Assembly (NCBI GenBank): GCA_910578525.1
Contig: CAJTRF010000007.1
Coordinates: 1 to 38,635 of the forward strand
DNA: 38,635 bases
Source of the DNA: an uncultured Mycoplasmatales bacterium
Lineage (GTDB): Bacteria; Bacillota_I; Bacilli_A; Mycoplasmatales; Mycoplasmoidaceae
Reading direction: 5' to 3'
Every line of letters starts with the position of its first letter. Positions within the stretch are counted from its first letter, which is position 1. Both the position numbers and the translations under genes were made by a program. Below the pieces are notes generated by a model. The model was not told the DNA's origin. It worked only from the letters and a program-made list of their open reading frames with translations, and ran no database searches. Below are positions 20,115-30,390 of the stretch, in pieces.

Positions 20115-20122
20115 TAATTCTT
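20106..20122. terminator. Inverted repeat across overlapping convergent stop codons
   Basis: AAGAATTA (20106-20113), one base, TAATTCTT (20115-20122). The palindromic TTAA at 20111-20114 carries both stops: + TAA at 20112-20114 and - TAA at 20113-20111. A possible two-way terminator; a clear U tract is missing on the + strand. Confidence 0.4.
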
Positions 20123-21211
20123 AATTATTTCCTTTCATTTATTTTCAAAAATCTTATTAGTAAGATTTTTAAGAGCAAAGTTTGTACATTTTTTTGACAT
20201 AGTTTCAATATCGGTTTTTTTCAAAAAATTATTTATTTGTTCTGCACATTTTTTTGGAGATTGTTTAATATCTACTAACAAACCTTTTTCTTTTGTTAAT
20301 AACTTAGCTGAACAATATGTATCAGAAGAAATTAAAGGAGTTCCTGCTGTTAATGATTCAATTCCGGTATAAGGGAACCCTTCATATTTTGATAAAAGCA
20401 ATGTAGCAGTGTAGTTTGAAATTGTATTAAATAGTTTTTCTCTTTTAAGAACGCCACAATAATTAATGTTTTTCTTTATAGCAATTTGTCTTGTGTATTT
20501 TCCACGCCCATAAACATCAACAGGATATTTAAGATATTTTGCAACCTTTGAAAAATATTTCATATTTTTTTGTGAATTTTCAATACGACCAACATACACA
20601 AGTTTTTGTTGACGTGCTTGCTTATTGATTTCATTAATTTCTTTGTAATTTAATGTGGTTAAATTAATGTTGTAACTATTAAATTTTTTACCATAAACTT
20701 TATGAGCTTCTTCTTGATCTTTACTTGTAAAAAACACAACATTGTCATGATATTGCATAATATCAACAAAGCCTGTAAAAATATATATTAAAAATCTTCC
20801 TATTGATGCAAAGAAATTATTCTTGAATAATGTAATTTTTCTGTAATAATTGATGCAAAAATGTTGAATTAAGATTTCGTTCTTTGGAATGTATTCTCAT
20901 TTAAAACCATCGCCTAAGTTATTAATAATTAAATTAAATTTATATTTTTTCTTTAGATCATTTAGTTCTTTCTTAGCTTTCTTTAAACGAGATAAATTAA
21001 TTAACCCGCACGATTCATTAACAGGAAGCTTAGGACAAATAACTTTATGATCAGGTTTAGCCATTTTAGCAAAAGAATCTCGTAAATCTAATGAATATTC
21101 AGTTACATCTCATTTTAATTCCTTAAATATCTTAATTAACTTTTCAGCATAAATTTCGGTTCCGCCAAATGTATGATCTGGAGAATAAGTGATAATTAAA
21201 ACTTTTTTCAT
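20111..21211 (-). CDS. GT4-type glycosyltransferase
   Basis: A 366-residue GT-B fold glycosyltransferase. The N-terminal K-K-V-L-I-I-T-Y-S-P-D-H-T-F-G-G-T-E matches the 'GGxE' donor-side loop of family 4. The second domain begins at K-L-V-Y-V-G-R-I-E-N-S-Q-K-N and has V-D-V-Y-G-R-G near 235, then S-K-Y-E-G-F-P-Y-T-G-I-E-S-L-T-A-G-T-P-L-I-S, the E-x7-E nucleotide-sugar motif. It is interrupted by TGA-Trp codons. The start is one base after the ATPase stop, so it is the distal gene of the permease-ATPase operon. Acceptor unknown; lipid or surface glycan is likely. Confidence 0.85.
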
Positions 21212-21212
21212 A

Positions 21213-22556
21213 TTATTTAGTCCAATTTAATTCGTTAACTGACTTACAATGTTTATTTCTAATTATATTAGCAATTTTACCGCCATTAACCTTAATAACC
21301 ATAGTTGCTAAATCAGCAAAAATAGGGTTGTGAGTAACAATGATAATTGTTGTGTGGTATGTTTTGTTAACATCTAAAAACAATTGCATTACTTGTTTAG
21401 ACATTTCTTCATCAATAGCACCAGTAGGTTCATCACCGAAAATAATATTAGGGTTTTTAGCAATACTTCTAGCGATTGACACACGTTGTTGTTGACCACC
21501 AGACAATTCGCTTGGGAATTTGTTACGATGTTCAAAAATTCCAATAGTTTTTAATAAATCATCTATATCAATCTTTTTAGATTTTTTGTCTTGTAAGTTT
21601 TCTCCTATTTCAACATTTTCTCTAATAGTTAAGTTTGGTAGTAACCCATATTGTTGAAATACATAACCAATTTTCTTTCTTCTAAATTCAGTTAATTTTG
21701 GAATATCATAATTAATTAAATTTTGGTTACATACAATAGTTCTTCCGTATGTTGCTGTATCCATTCCAGAAATAATATTTAACAATGTAGTTTTACCACT
21801 ACCTGATGGTCCTAAAATAACAACAAATTCACCATACTTAATTTGTAAATCAACACCTTTTAATACTTTAGTGGCCAACAAACCATTATTGTAATATTTG
21901 GTTACATCTTTAAGATCGATAACATATTCTGAATTCATTTTCTTAATTCCGTGATTTTTAGAAAGTTTATCTAATTTAGCAACCATTTTTGCATGAAATA
22001 TAGAATAAAAACTTACTTTAGTATCATTAATATAACTTTGTAATGATTGGATGTCTTCTTGAATAGTTTTAATTTGATATTTAATAAGTTTTTTCTTTGC
22101 AAAATTCTTTTGCTTAGGTAACTTAACATTTTTGTAATAAGCAAGTTTTAAAATCTTTTTATTTAATTTCTTTGTTCATATATTTATATGGAGAATCTTA
22201 AGTGGATTATATGGTATAGCATCACCGTTATTAGTAGATTCTATATACTCTAAATAGTTGTGATAAACAATATCATTTGGTTTGCTAGTGTGATACTGTT
22301 TGAGTAAAGCATGCAACTGGTACAAATATCTATATTTAATTTCGTAAGCACTAGCACGATTTCTTTTAGTAGAAATCTTGTTTAGTTTTTTAGTAGCTTT
22401 GCATTTTTCCTTATAGTTTCTTTTTTCATTCAGATTATTGGGGTCAACTAACTTATTTAAAACATCAATCTCTTTATCAAAAGATAAAACTTGATTTTTA
22501 TAGAAATCAGTTTTGTTTTTATAAATAACTATTTTTTCATTATTTTTATTTTTCAT
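21213..22556 (-). CDS. ABC transporter ATPase with N-terminal extension (MG467-like)
   Basis: A 447-residue protein. The C-terminal 240 residues are a LolD/MacB-type ATPase: Walker A G-P-S-G-S-G-K-T at 249-256, Q-loop F-Q-Q-Y near 300, signature L-S-G-G-Q-Q-Q-R at 351-358, Walker B I-I-F-G-D-E-P at 371-377 and H-loop V-T-H-N near 408. The first 200 residues are a Lys/Asn-rich extension not found in LolD, continuous in frame through a TGA at 22176-22178, with coiled-coil-like segments. The start ATG at 22556 has a good AGGAG Shine-Dalgarno (rare here) next to the permease stop, 7 bases away. One Trp near the C-terminus uses UGG. It should energise the permease at 27162. Confidence 0.9.
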
Positions 22557-22563
22557 ACTTCTC

Positions 22564-25500
22564 CTATTTAATCATGCTTACTAATGATGTTTTTCTTAAT
22601 GATATTCAGCTAAATACAATTGATAATATTAATTCTGCTGAAACAATACATGCACTTGATACAAATCAATATCATTTAGTTGCTGTATCAACTAACAACC
22701 CTATTCCATTCAGTATTGCTGTTTGGAACATGGTAGCAAACCCGAGAGTTAGCGGGATACCGATTGCCAAACCTAATAGAATTACTGGAATATAAATTGC
22801 CATAAATGATAGAGCATTTTCCATGTCTGTATATCCTAAAGAACTTAGAATAGCTGCTAATTTTTTACAATCAGCAATAATAATTGATGACATCAATAAC
22901 ACAATAAAGAATACCATCATAATAATGATTATTAATACAATTGTTTCAACACTTGTAACAGTTTCTGCCATTTTCCCATAAACAGACGCTTTGGCATTCT
23001 TGTCCATTGCATTTGTAACTAATGACACATAAGATGAATCACCAAAGATTGTGGAAATTTGTTTTAATAAACTATTTGCAAGGTTAGTAAATTGTTCGTG
23101 GTCTGTTTTGCTTTGAGAAATCTGTCATTTATCATAAGCTTCTTTAATGCTTTCATCATTAATTCCTGAGATTTCATTTGCTAATTCCAGATTTGCTCCA
23201 TACTTAACAAGATCCAATGTTGTATTTGAACTTAATGTAGCACTTGGGCATCAAATGCCAGACGGTGAATAATATGACATACCGCCAACTAATCCCTTAC
23301 TTCCGTTAGGATCTTTTGTAAAGTAACCATTAAATCCATAAGGAATGATGTTGTATCCATTATCTGTTCCTGCCACTGTTTGTAATGAATTTTTATTGTT
23401 TGAATCACCTTTGACGGCATCTATTAAACTTGCTGATGCTTTTAAACCATCATCAACTGAGAATGTACTATGGATTGCTTTAGAATAATCAATATAGTTA
23501 TTGTTTAAACAATATGTTGAATTATCTAAACCTTCTCTATATTTAGATTTCAAACCCAATGTTCAGTTAGCAATTTGTTGATCGATATAAAATTCATCAT
23601 CTTCACATGATTTGACAACACCAACAACTTTAAATTTATAGATAGTTTTTGAATCATCATTTTTAATTATTTTAGTAAATCTGTTTGAAGTGTTTGTAAT
23701 TGAAAGAGATAATTCAGTACCAACATTGTAGTTGTATTTTTTAGCAACCGTTTGATTAATTAACATCGGGAATACAGTGGCATCTGGTTCAATGTTTTCA
23801 TAATTAATTAATGAAGCTAAATCATTATTGTTTTCATCAATTAAATTTACAAACGTACTGTTGTTGTAAACACCTAAAACTTTGATGTTTGATGGCTTAC
23901 TACCGTTTGTTGTAGAAACAACATCACCATTTACGTAAGTGTATGTTTCTTCTTCGTTTGTTAACGGAACAGCATTGTAAACCATTTCATAATCTTCTTG
24001 AGCAGATGGCAATAATTCAGGTGATTGATAAATTTTATTAATCAAGGCCAAAAAATCGTGATCTAATGCCATTCCGGTGTAATCAATTGTTTTATCGGTA
24101 ATTTTATATTCATAAGGTTCAGTATCTCCTACACGAGCAAAGTATTTTTTATAAGATGATCAATGATCGTTTGTGTAACATAAATTACCTATTTCATTAA
24201 TAATTGCTTCATATTTTGTGTTACAAATATTTTTTAAATTTTCAGGCATTAATGAAGCTGTAATACTTCATGGATTTGAAACCAATGAAAATAAACCAAT
24301 AACATAGTTAAGCGTTAACTTTGTTGCATATCTATTTTTCATATAGTTCAAGTCTGTTTTTTGTCCAACAGCATCGCTCATGAATGGAACGAACATATTT
24401 GCATATGAGTTACCTTCATATTCAAACGGCTCACATATTCAACCAGTATTTAACGGATGCAAGTGAGCTAGCGAAACAGAAGTAAAAGTAGTTGTGTAAT
24501 AGGTTTTTGTATACAAACTAGTATCGCAATTATCTCTATCAATATAGTTTCAAGAACTGTCATTACTTACAAAACCACTTTTATACAGTAAATTAGGGAA
24601 AAAGTTTGTTTCAGCATTACTTGCTGATGTTTGTCATCCAGTTAATCCAAGATGTTCTCCATCAACAGGGATGTATTGACCACCTTGTTCTGTTGGAGTA
24701 TATAAATCAACAGAGTATGAATAATTCTTTGTATCCAATGTCTTAGTAATGGCTTGGTTAAATTTACCATTGATAGTAAAACCAAAAGTTAATGATGACA
24801 TTATTAATGAACTCATTATTGATAGAATGAATAACTTTCAAACAGAACTAAATGCAATTGATACTCTAAATCTTGAAATAACACCCGCTCTTTTAAATGG
24901 TTTTTTAACAAGTTTAGCTATTTGGCTAAATTTGTATTCGCTACCACTCTTCATTAAATCTGTAGTTTTTTCTCTTAACAAAAGATATGTAGAGAAAACA
25001 CTTACACCAACAAATAATAAGAATGGTAATAATACTGAAACAAATATAGACAATCAAGAAAACGCAAGGACACCTGTTGGTAATGTTCAGAAGTTAGAAA
25101 ATAATCCGATTGCTGGCTTTTGTAAGAATGTTCCTAACAAATATCCACTAATACCACCAATTAATGAAGGAATTAAAGCAAATGGAGTTAAAGATAATGC
25201 GATGTTTCACTTTTTAACACCATTAGCTTGAATAACACCAATAGTTGTTCTACTATTTGAAACATATCTTCTAACGATAATCACTGAAATAACTAAAGAT
25301 ATTGTAATTACGAAGATTGTTAATAAATACGTGATAACATCAATCTTGCTTACCAACTGAGGAATGTAAGATATTCTAAATGCTGCAGCATTTAATGTGC
25401 AAGATAAATCTGTAGCCATGTAAGCAGCATTAATGTTTTCCGGTCAAGATAGTATTGTTTTACATTTAGCATTAATTTCATTTAATATTTTTTCACCATT

Positions 25501-27162
25501 TTTAGGATTATAGAATTTACCTACTACATATTTTTCTTCTTCATTACCTAAAAATGATGCATGAATTCTTTCATAAAAAGATTTGTTACCAAACACAACA
25601 CATTCTTTTTCTGTATTTGGGATTGGTCTGCTAATTGATACTACAGGATATACATAATCACCTGTAATACCAGCAGACAAAATAAATGAAGGCGTAGCAC
25701 CTGCAATTTTTATTAAATTATTTGGATATTCATTTTCTCAAGAAGAAAGTTTTTCTTCAATTATTGACTGTTTTAATGAATTCATTCAAGTAATAAACCT
25801 AGTTCTTTCATCTGAAATATCTGCATGAGTTTGCACTCAATCTAAATAATCTTTATCTTTTGATAATAAACTATGAATATCTAAAGGCATTAGATTATGA
25901 GATTGCATGTATTGAGGTGCACAAATAGCAAACTTACTTGTTCAATTATCAATTAATCATGTAAATGGAATAGGGGTTGTGCCAGACTTTTCATATGAAA
26001 CGACATAAGAATATTTCTTGTCAATTACATCTATATTTTTATATTTTGAATCATAAAAAATTTTGTATTTAGATTCAGCTGCACTAAAGTTATCTGGGTT
26101 AGCTAACAATACATTATTAAGGTCAGTAACTTTATCAAAAAAAGAAGCCTCAGTTGTTTGTGGTTCTGTACTTGAACCTTTAGACAATAATTCTATTTGA
26201 TCTCTTACAATATTTTGTTCTTCTGTGTTGTTTACAACATCATTTCATTGTAAAAACTCATGAGATAAAATTTCTTTTATGGATAAACCAGAACGATTTT
26301 GATAAGGTTTTCATTCACTATCAGCAAAGTTATGTCAACCAATGTAGTTAAAATCACTATCGTCAAATAGTATTTCACGATCAACAATTGAATCATATGG
26401 ATGAGTTTCGTCTTCTGGTTGAGATAACACAACATCATAGAAAACACCATCTGTTGAGTTATTGATATTTAAAGATGAATAGTTTCTAAAATACACTTCA
26501 TCTTTCATATCATCAGACGTTAAATACTGGTTAAGAGGACTATTTTCTTGTTCTAGATAATTTAGTAAATCATTACTTCATGAAGCAAAGTATGTAGTAA
26601 TGTCTTTTGAATCGCTATTTCCTTCAGTACCACCCAACTCTTGTGAAATTTGTTGTGCAGTTTTAGTAGATTTAGGTGGAGTACCACTGGCCCCATCCAT
26701 ATATGTAAGATGATTATTGTTAGTAATTGTACATGAACGATAAATTAAATCATATGCTACACCAGATGTTTCATCTTTATGTTTGTTGTAGAATGTTCCT
26801 ACCAATGAATCATCACTAGCATCTGCATATAAATGAAAATAATAAGTCTTAGTATATGTGCTTCCAGAAGTTGTTTGGTCTGGTCAATAAACTTGTTCAC
26901 CATCAGAAGAAAGACCATAGTGACCACCTTGTTGGTCACCTGGTTGTTGAGTAATATTACCAGTGTTATAGTGTTCAGAAACAGTAAAATCATGTTGATT
27001 TCCCTGTTTTGATATCATTTCGTAGGTTGAATCAATATTGGTTGATGTACTTTGCAACACTGTAAACATTCCTACTGATAAAAAGATAAGAAATGTTAAC
27101 CCAATTATTGAAACCTTATTTTTTGCTAAGGATCTAAAAGTATTCTTTAGCAGATTTCACAT
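22564..27162 (-). CDS. Giant FtsX/MacB-type ABC permease with internal duplication (MG468-like)
   Basis: A 1,532-residue membrane protein, split by about twenty TGA-Trp codons. An N-terminal TM helix (about 15-36) is followed by a 540-residue extracellular region, then an FtsX core with three or four helices (about 605-760: Y-L-L-T-I-F-V-I-T-I-S ... R-T-T-I-G-V-I-Q-A-N-G). A second TM helix (about 783-800) and second extracellular region of about 600 residues follow. The last FtsX core (about 1400-1520) includes A-A-I-L-S-S-L-G-Y-T. Both extracellular regions start alike: Q-G-G-H-Y...D-G-E...W93 and Q-G-G-Q-Y...D-G-E...W843, then Y-T-K-T-Y-Y at 103-108 and 884-889. The start is leaderless: TATAAT at 27176-27171 puts transcription about 2 bases before ATG. 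The substrate may be a lipid, lipoprotein or glycolipid, as for Lol/Mac systems (inference). Confidence 0.88.
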
Positions 27163-27170
27163 ATTTTTTT

Positions 27171-27205
27171 ATTATATGTATAGATTTATTAATATATATT
27201 AATAA
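27171..27205 (-). promoter_or_regulatory. Permease promoter with a 20-base palindrome over the -35 region
   Basis: The - strand TATAAT (27176-27171) lies 8 bases before the ATG at 27162. Upstream, TTATTAATATATATTAATAA (27186-27205) is a perfect 20-base palindrome covering about -22 to -41. It is not followed by a T tract on either strand, so an operator is more likely than a terminator. Confidence 0.5.
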
Positions 27206-27214
27206 TTTATTAAG

Positions 27215-28351
27215 TTAATTTTGATTAGTGGGAGGGGTTATTTGCTTAATTTTTTGTTTTTTATAAATTGTATGAAAGATATATACGCCAAAAATCAAAA
27301 AATCAATTAAAAAGAAGTAGATTACGATTCTTAGTAATAAGAAGTTAAAAACTCTATTGCCTGTGTCAAAACCTTCCAATGCTGCTAAACAATAGTTTAA
27401 TATAAGAAGCATAAACAAATATATAGAAAATATGACAATGTCAGTAATAATAAAATGTTTTTTAATCTCTTTTTTAGATAAAGCATTAATTTTGAATGGA
27501 TCTTGGTGAATTTTAGCTCAATTTCAGATATCATTATTTACTTCATTAGGTCCAACATACCAAAAACAATATTGAAAACTATTCATTAATTTGTAGAAAA
27601 ACCTTGTAACAGGATCGGTTTTTACAAAGTACATTATTACAAAAACACTTAATGAAACAATTAAAGAAGGAATTCAATCTACAAAGAAGTGAACTTTCAT
27701 AATAAAAGTAGAAGCGGCAACTAATATTGTAAAAATTGAAATCAATGAAGTTCAAATAATTTTTCAAGTTAATATTTTCTTTGAATCTTTTCTGTTAGTC
27801 TTATCAAAAAAATTAAACAAGATAAAGCCAAACATTAAATCAAATTGATTTAAACAATGATTAGAAGGAAATGCATCAAAAGTAACATTATTTTTAATTA
27901 AATCACGTGTTTGTTTAATTAAGAAACCTGTTTTATCTTGCAATTCACTCAAAGCATAGTTTTGTATACCAACTAAATCACATGGTGTACACACAGCAAT
28001 TAGAATTGCAAATGCATATGCGTACATGCAACATGTAAGATATTTTGCAAACCTTTTAGGGCCGTAAGTCATATATAAGAAAATAGGCAATATAGTTCAT
28101 GAAGCGATAGCTGCACCATAAATTATCCAAAAGAATGGGATTATAGGAATAGCATAATCAACAGAAGGAATAGTTCAATCTCAAAATTGAAAACCAGAAA
28201 GTTTATACATAGATTGAACTCATCCTTGAAATGAAAATTGCATATTTTGCATTATGACCATTCCTAATGTAAATATGATTCCACCAAAGAACAAATTATG
28301 TAATTTAAAACATTTATTTTGGTTTAATTCTGAATAAAATGTCTTGTTCAT
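27215..28351 (-). CDS. PAP2-superfamily membrane protein
   Basis: A 378-residue polytopic membrane protein. The catalytic signature of PAP2/lipid phosphate phosphatases is spread over two loops: F-D-A-F-P-S-N-H (about 162-169; family PSGH) and later K-V-H-F-F-V-D-W (about 225-232; family H-x3-D). An upstream K-x6-R-like motif may be K-Q-T-R-D-L, but its position is unusual. Several hydrophobic segments precede and follow, and the C-terminal 60 residues hold two more plus a basic tail (K-K-Q-K-I-K). The many Trp are all TGA. Spacing of the His and Asp resembles sphingomyelin/inositolphosphorylceramide synthase-type PAP2 enzymes, so a head-group transferase is possible. It lies upstream of the permease, which has its own promoter. 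Confidence 0.72.
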
Positions 28352-28405
28352 TAACTTTTATAATAACACATTAAATATTTTTTTATAAAAAAATCTAAAA
28401 ATATA

Positions 28406-28411
28406 TATAAT
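28406..28411 (+). promoter_or_regulatory. rplK-rplA promoter -10 box
   Basis: TATAAT on the + strand gives a predicted start near 28418-28420 and an untranslated leader of about 70 bases, long for this window. No good -35 box is seen, which is usual in Mollicutes. Confidence 0.6.
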
Positions 28412-28429
28412 GACTATTACAAATGTAGC

Positions 28430-28461
28430 GTGTGGAAGGTCAATAGACCAATATACCACGT
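28430..28461 (+). promoter_or_regulatory. Putative ribosomal protein L1 binding site in the rplK-rplA leader
   Basis: Two stacked stems: GTGG (28432-28435) with CCAC (28456-28459), and GGTC (28438-28441) with GACC (28446-28449) around loop AATA. The asymmetric internal loop reads AA on the left and AATATA on the right. The right side GACC-AATAT-ACCAC resembles the L1-binding stalk of 23S rRNA, where E. coli has GACCUUGAAAUACCAC and GUGUGG on the other strand (from memory). The site lies between promoter and rplK. L1 is known to repress the L11-L1 operon by binding an rRNA-like mRNA site. Confidence 0.68.
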
Positions 28462-28488
28462 AGAGAACTAAAAAGAAAGGAGTTACTT

Positions 28489-28944
28489 GTGGCTGCAAAA
28501 AAAGAAATAAAGAGAATCGCCAAGATTCAACTGATTGGTGGACAAGCTAAACCAGGACCAGCATTAGCGTCTATTGGTATTAATATGGCTGAATTCACTA
28601 AACAATTCAATGATCAAACTAGAGATCGTATGGGAGAAGTAGTACCATGTGTTATTACTGCTTTTTCTGATAAATCTTTTACTTTTATCATTAAAACTAC
28701 CCCAGCATCTGTTATGTTAAAGAAAGCTGCTAAAATTCAAACAGCAGGCAAAAACCAATTAACTGATACAGTTGCAACAATTACTAAAGAACAAGCTTTA
28801 GAAATTGCAAGATACAAAATGCCAGACTTAAATGCATATGATGAAGAAATGGCATTAAGAATGATTGCAGGAACTGCAAAACAAATGGGTATTAAGATTA
28901 AAGATGTTGATCTTACACCTAAGAAAAACGGAGGTAAGCAATAA
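28489..28944 (+). CDS. rplK: 50S ribosomal protein L11
   Basis: A 151-residue protein of the GTPase-associated centre. N-terminal features are I-Q-L-I-G-G-Q-A-K-P-G-P-A-L-A and G-I-N-M-A-E-F-T-K-Q-F-N; the 23S-binding C-terminal domain has A-R-Y-K-M-P-D-L-N-A and A-G-T-A-K-Q-M-G-I. The start is GTG at 28489, preceded by AAAGGAG with proper spacing. No Trp is needed. It overlaps rplA by TAATG, and GGAGG (28930-28934) near the end of rplK serves the rplA start. Expression is probably under L1 feedback through the leader hairpin. Confidence 0.97.
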   Translation: MAAKKEIKRIAKIQLIGGQAKPGPALASIGINMAEFTKQFNDQTRDRMGEVVPCVITAFSDKSFTFIIKTTPASVMLKKAAKIQTAGKNQLTDTVATITKEQALEIARYKMPDLNAYDEEMALRMIAGTAKQMGIKIKDVDLTPKKNGGKQ

Positions 28945-29624
28945 TGGCAGGTAAAAAATTTAAAAGTGTAAAGACACTTGTAGATAATAAGAAAATCTAT
29001 CCTGTTGAAGAAGCTGTTGCTTTAGCAAAGAAAACTTCTACAACTAAATTTGATTCATCAATTGATATTGCTATCAAATTAAATCTTGATACAACAAAAG
29101 CTGAACAACAATTAAGAGGTACAATCGCTCTTCCTCATTACTTTGGTAAATCTAAGAGAGTATTATTAATCTCTAGTGATGTAACTAAAGAACAAGCTGA
29201 AGCAGCTGGCGCAGATTATTTTGGTGAAAGTGATAAAATTGCTGACATTAAAAATGGTTGATTAGATTTTGATGTAATTATCACTACTCCAAAATTTATG
29301 CCTGAATTATCTAAATTAGGTAAGATCTTAGGTCCAAAAGGTTTGATGCCAAACCCTAAATTAGGAACAGTTACACCTAAACCATTAGATGCTGTTAAGG
29401 AATTCAAAAAAGGTAAAATGAATTACCGTACAGACACATATGGAAACATTCATATGACAGTTGGTAAAGCATCTGCAGCTAATGAAAAGATTGTTGAAAA
29501 CATTGATGCATTAGTAAATTTCATTAAATCTAAGAGACCATCAACTGTAAAAGGTGATTACATTCAAAAGATATACTTATCTTCTACAATGGGTCCTTCA
29601 ATTAAAGTAGCATTTGAAAAATAG
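28944..29624 (+). CDS. rplA: 50S ribosomal protein L1
   Basis: A 226-residue L1 of the ribosomal stalk, and likely repressor of its own operon. Features are K-F-D-S-S-I-D-I near 33, L-P-H-Y-F-G-K near 63 (family norm LPhGtGk), T-T-P-K-F-M-P near 112, L-G-P-K-G-L-M-P-N-P-K near 128, and M-G-P-S-I-K-V near the C-terminus. The single TGA at 29260 is Trp in N-G-W-L-D-F-D. The stop TAG lies within the left arm of the terminator stem. Confidence 0.97.
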
Positions 29625-29643
29625 AGAGCAATCTCTATTTTTT
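29617..29643. terminator. Bidirectional intrinsic terminator, rplA / sirtuin
   Basis: AAAAATAGAGA (29617-29627), loop GCAA, TCTCTATTTTT (29632-29642) form an 11-base-pair stem ending in a T run on the + strand and an A run that gives U on the - strand. It contains the rplA stop and reaches the sirtuin stop. Confidence 0.85.
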
Positions 29644-30367
29644 ATTTAATTTTTTTAAAAAATTCTGTTGCTTTAATAGGAAAATAATAATCTACAATTG
29701 CATCTGTAAATGTAGATTTAGTTGGATTAACTTCAATAATTATTAAATCTTTTCTTTCTTGCTTAGCAAGATAAGGAAGGCTATTGGCCGGCATTACTTG
29801 TCCACTTGTTCCAATAATTAATAAAACATCGGCTTTTACTAACTCATCAAATGCTTTGTCTTGAACTTCTGGATCTATTCCTTCTCCATAAAATACAAAA
29901 TTAGGTTTTAAAATAGCATTGCATTTTGTACATTTAGGAGGGATAGATGAAAGTAAATCATTTGTTGCTTTGTATTTTTTATGACACCTAGGACATATTA
30001 ATGTTTTAGTTGTTCCATGAAATTCAATAACATTATCTGCTCCGCCTTCTTGATGTAGATTATCAATGTTTTGAGTAATTACTGCTTTTACAATTTTTTC
30101 TTTTGATAATTTACCAATTTCTGTATGAGCAAAATTTGGTTTTGCTTTATCCATGAATTGATAAAATATTTTATAGATTTCATTTCATGAACTTTCTGGA
30201 TTATGAAAAAAATAATCTAATTCTATAAACTTTGGATCATATTGTGTTCATAAACCGCCAGTGCCAGTAAAAGGCGGAATTCCACTTTCAACAGAGACTC
30301 CAGCTCCTGTAAAAAACACTAAGTGTTTACTATTTAAAATCAAATTTTTTGCTTTTTCAAAATCCAT
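29642..30367 (-). CDS. NAD-dependent protein deacylase, sirtuin (Sir2/CobB family)
   Basis: A 241-residue sirtuin that removes acyl groups from lysines using NAD. Visible are G-A-G-V-S-V-E-S-G-I at 21-30, T-Q-N-I-D-N-L-H near 98-105, catalytic His117 in E-F-H-G-T, the zinc pairs C125-x2-C128 and C146-x2-C149, K-P-N-F-V-F-Y-G-E near 155, and I-G-T-S-G-Q-V-M-P-A. The NAD-loop motif is unusual: G-I-P-P-F-T-G where nearly all sirtuins have G-I-P-x-F-R, so the conserved Arg after Phe is Thr34. Three Trp are TGA. The start ATG at 30367 has almost no leader. Divergent from the small membrane protein gene and convergent with rplA. Confidence 0.88.
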
Positions 30368-30373
30368 ATCTTT

Positions 30374-30390
30374 ATTTAATATAATTAAAT
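30374..30390. promoter_or_regulatory. Divergent promoter with inverted repeat, sirtuin / small membrane protein
   Basis: ATTTAAT (30374-30380), ATA, ATTAAAT (30384-30390). A + strand TATAAT sits at 30380-30385, seven bases before the ATG at 30392, implying leaderless transcription. A - strand TATATT (30383-30378) overlaps it and would leave only about four bases before the sirtuin ATG. The whole gap is 24 bases. Confidence 0.5.

Noticed and set aside
24749..25231. + strand open frame of 160 codons
   Set aside because: Antisense to the permease, which is continuous in frame with a consistent membrane topology; no start signal is present.
27186..27205. Terminator for the PAP2 gene
   Set aside because: The palindrome has no following T tract on the - strand and overlaps the -35 region of the next gene.
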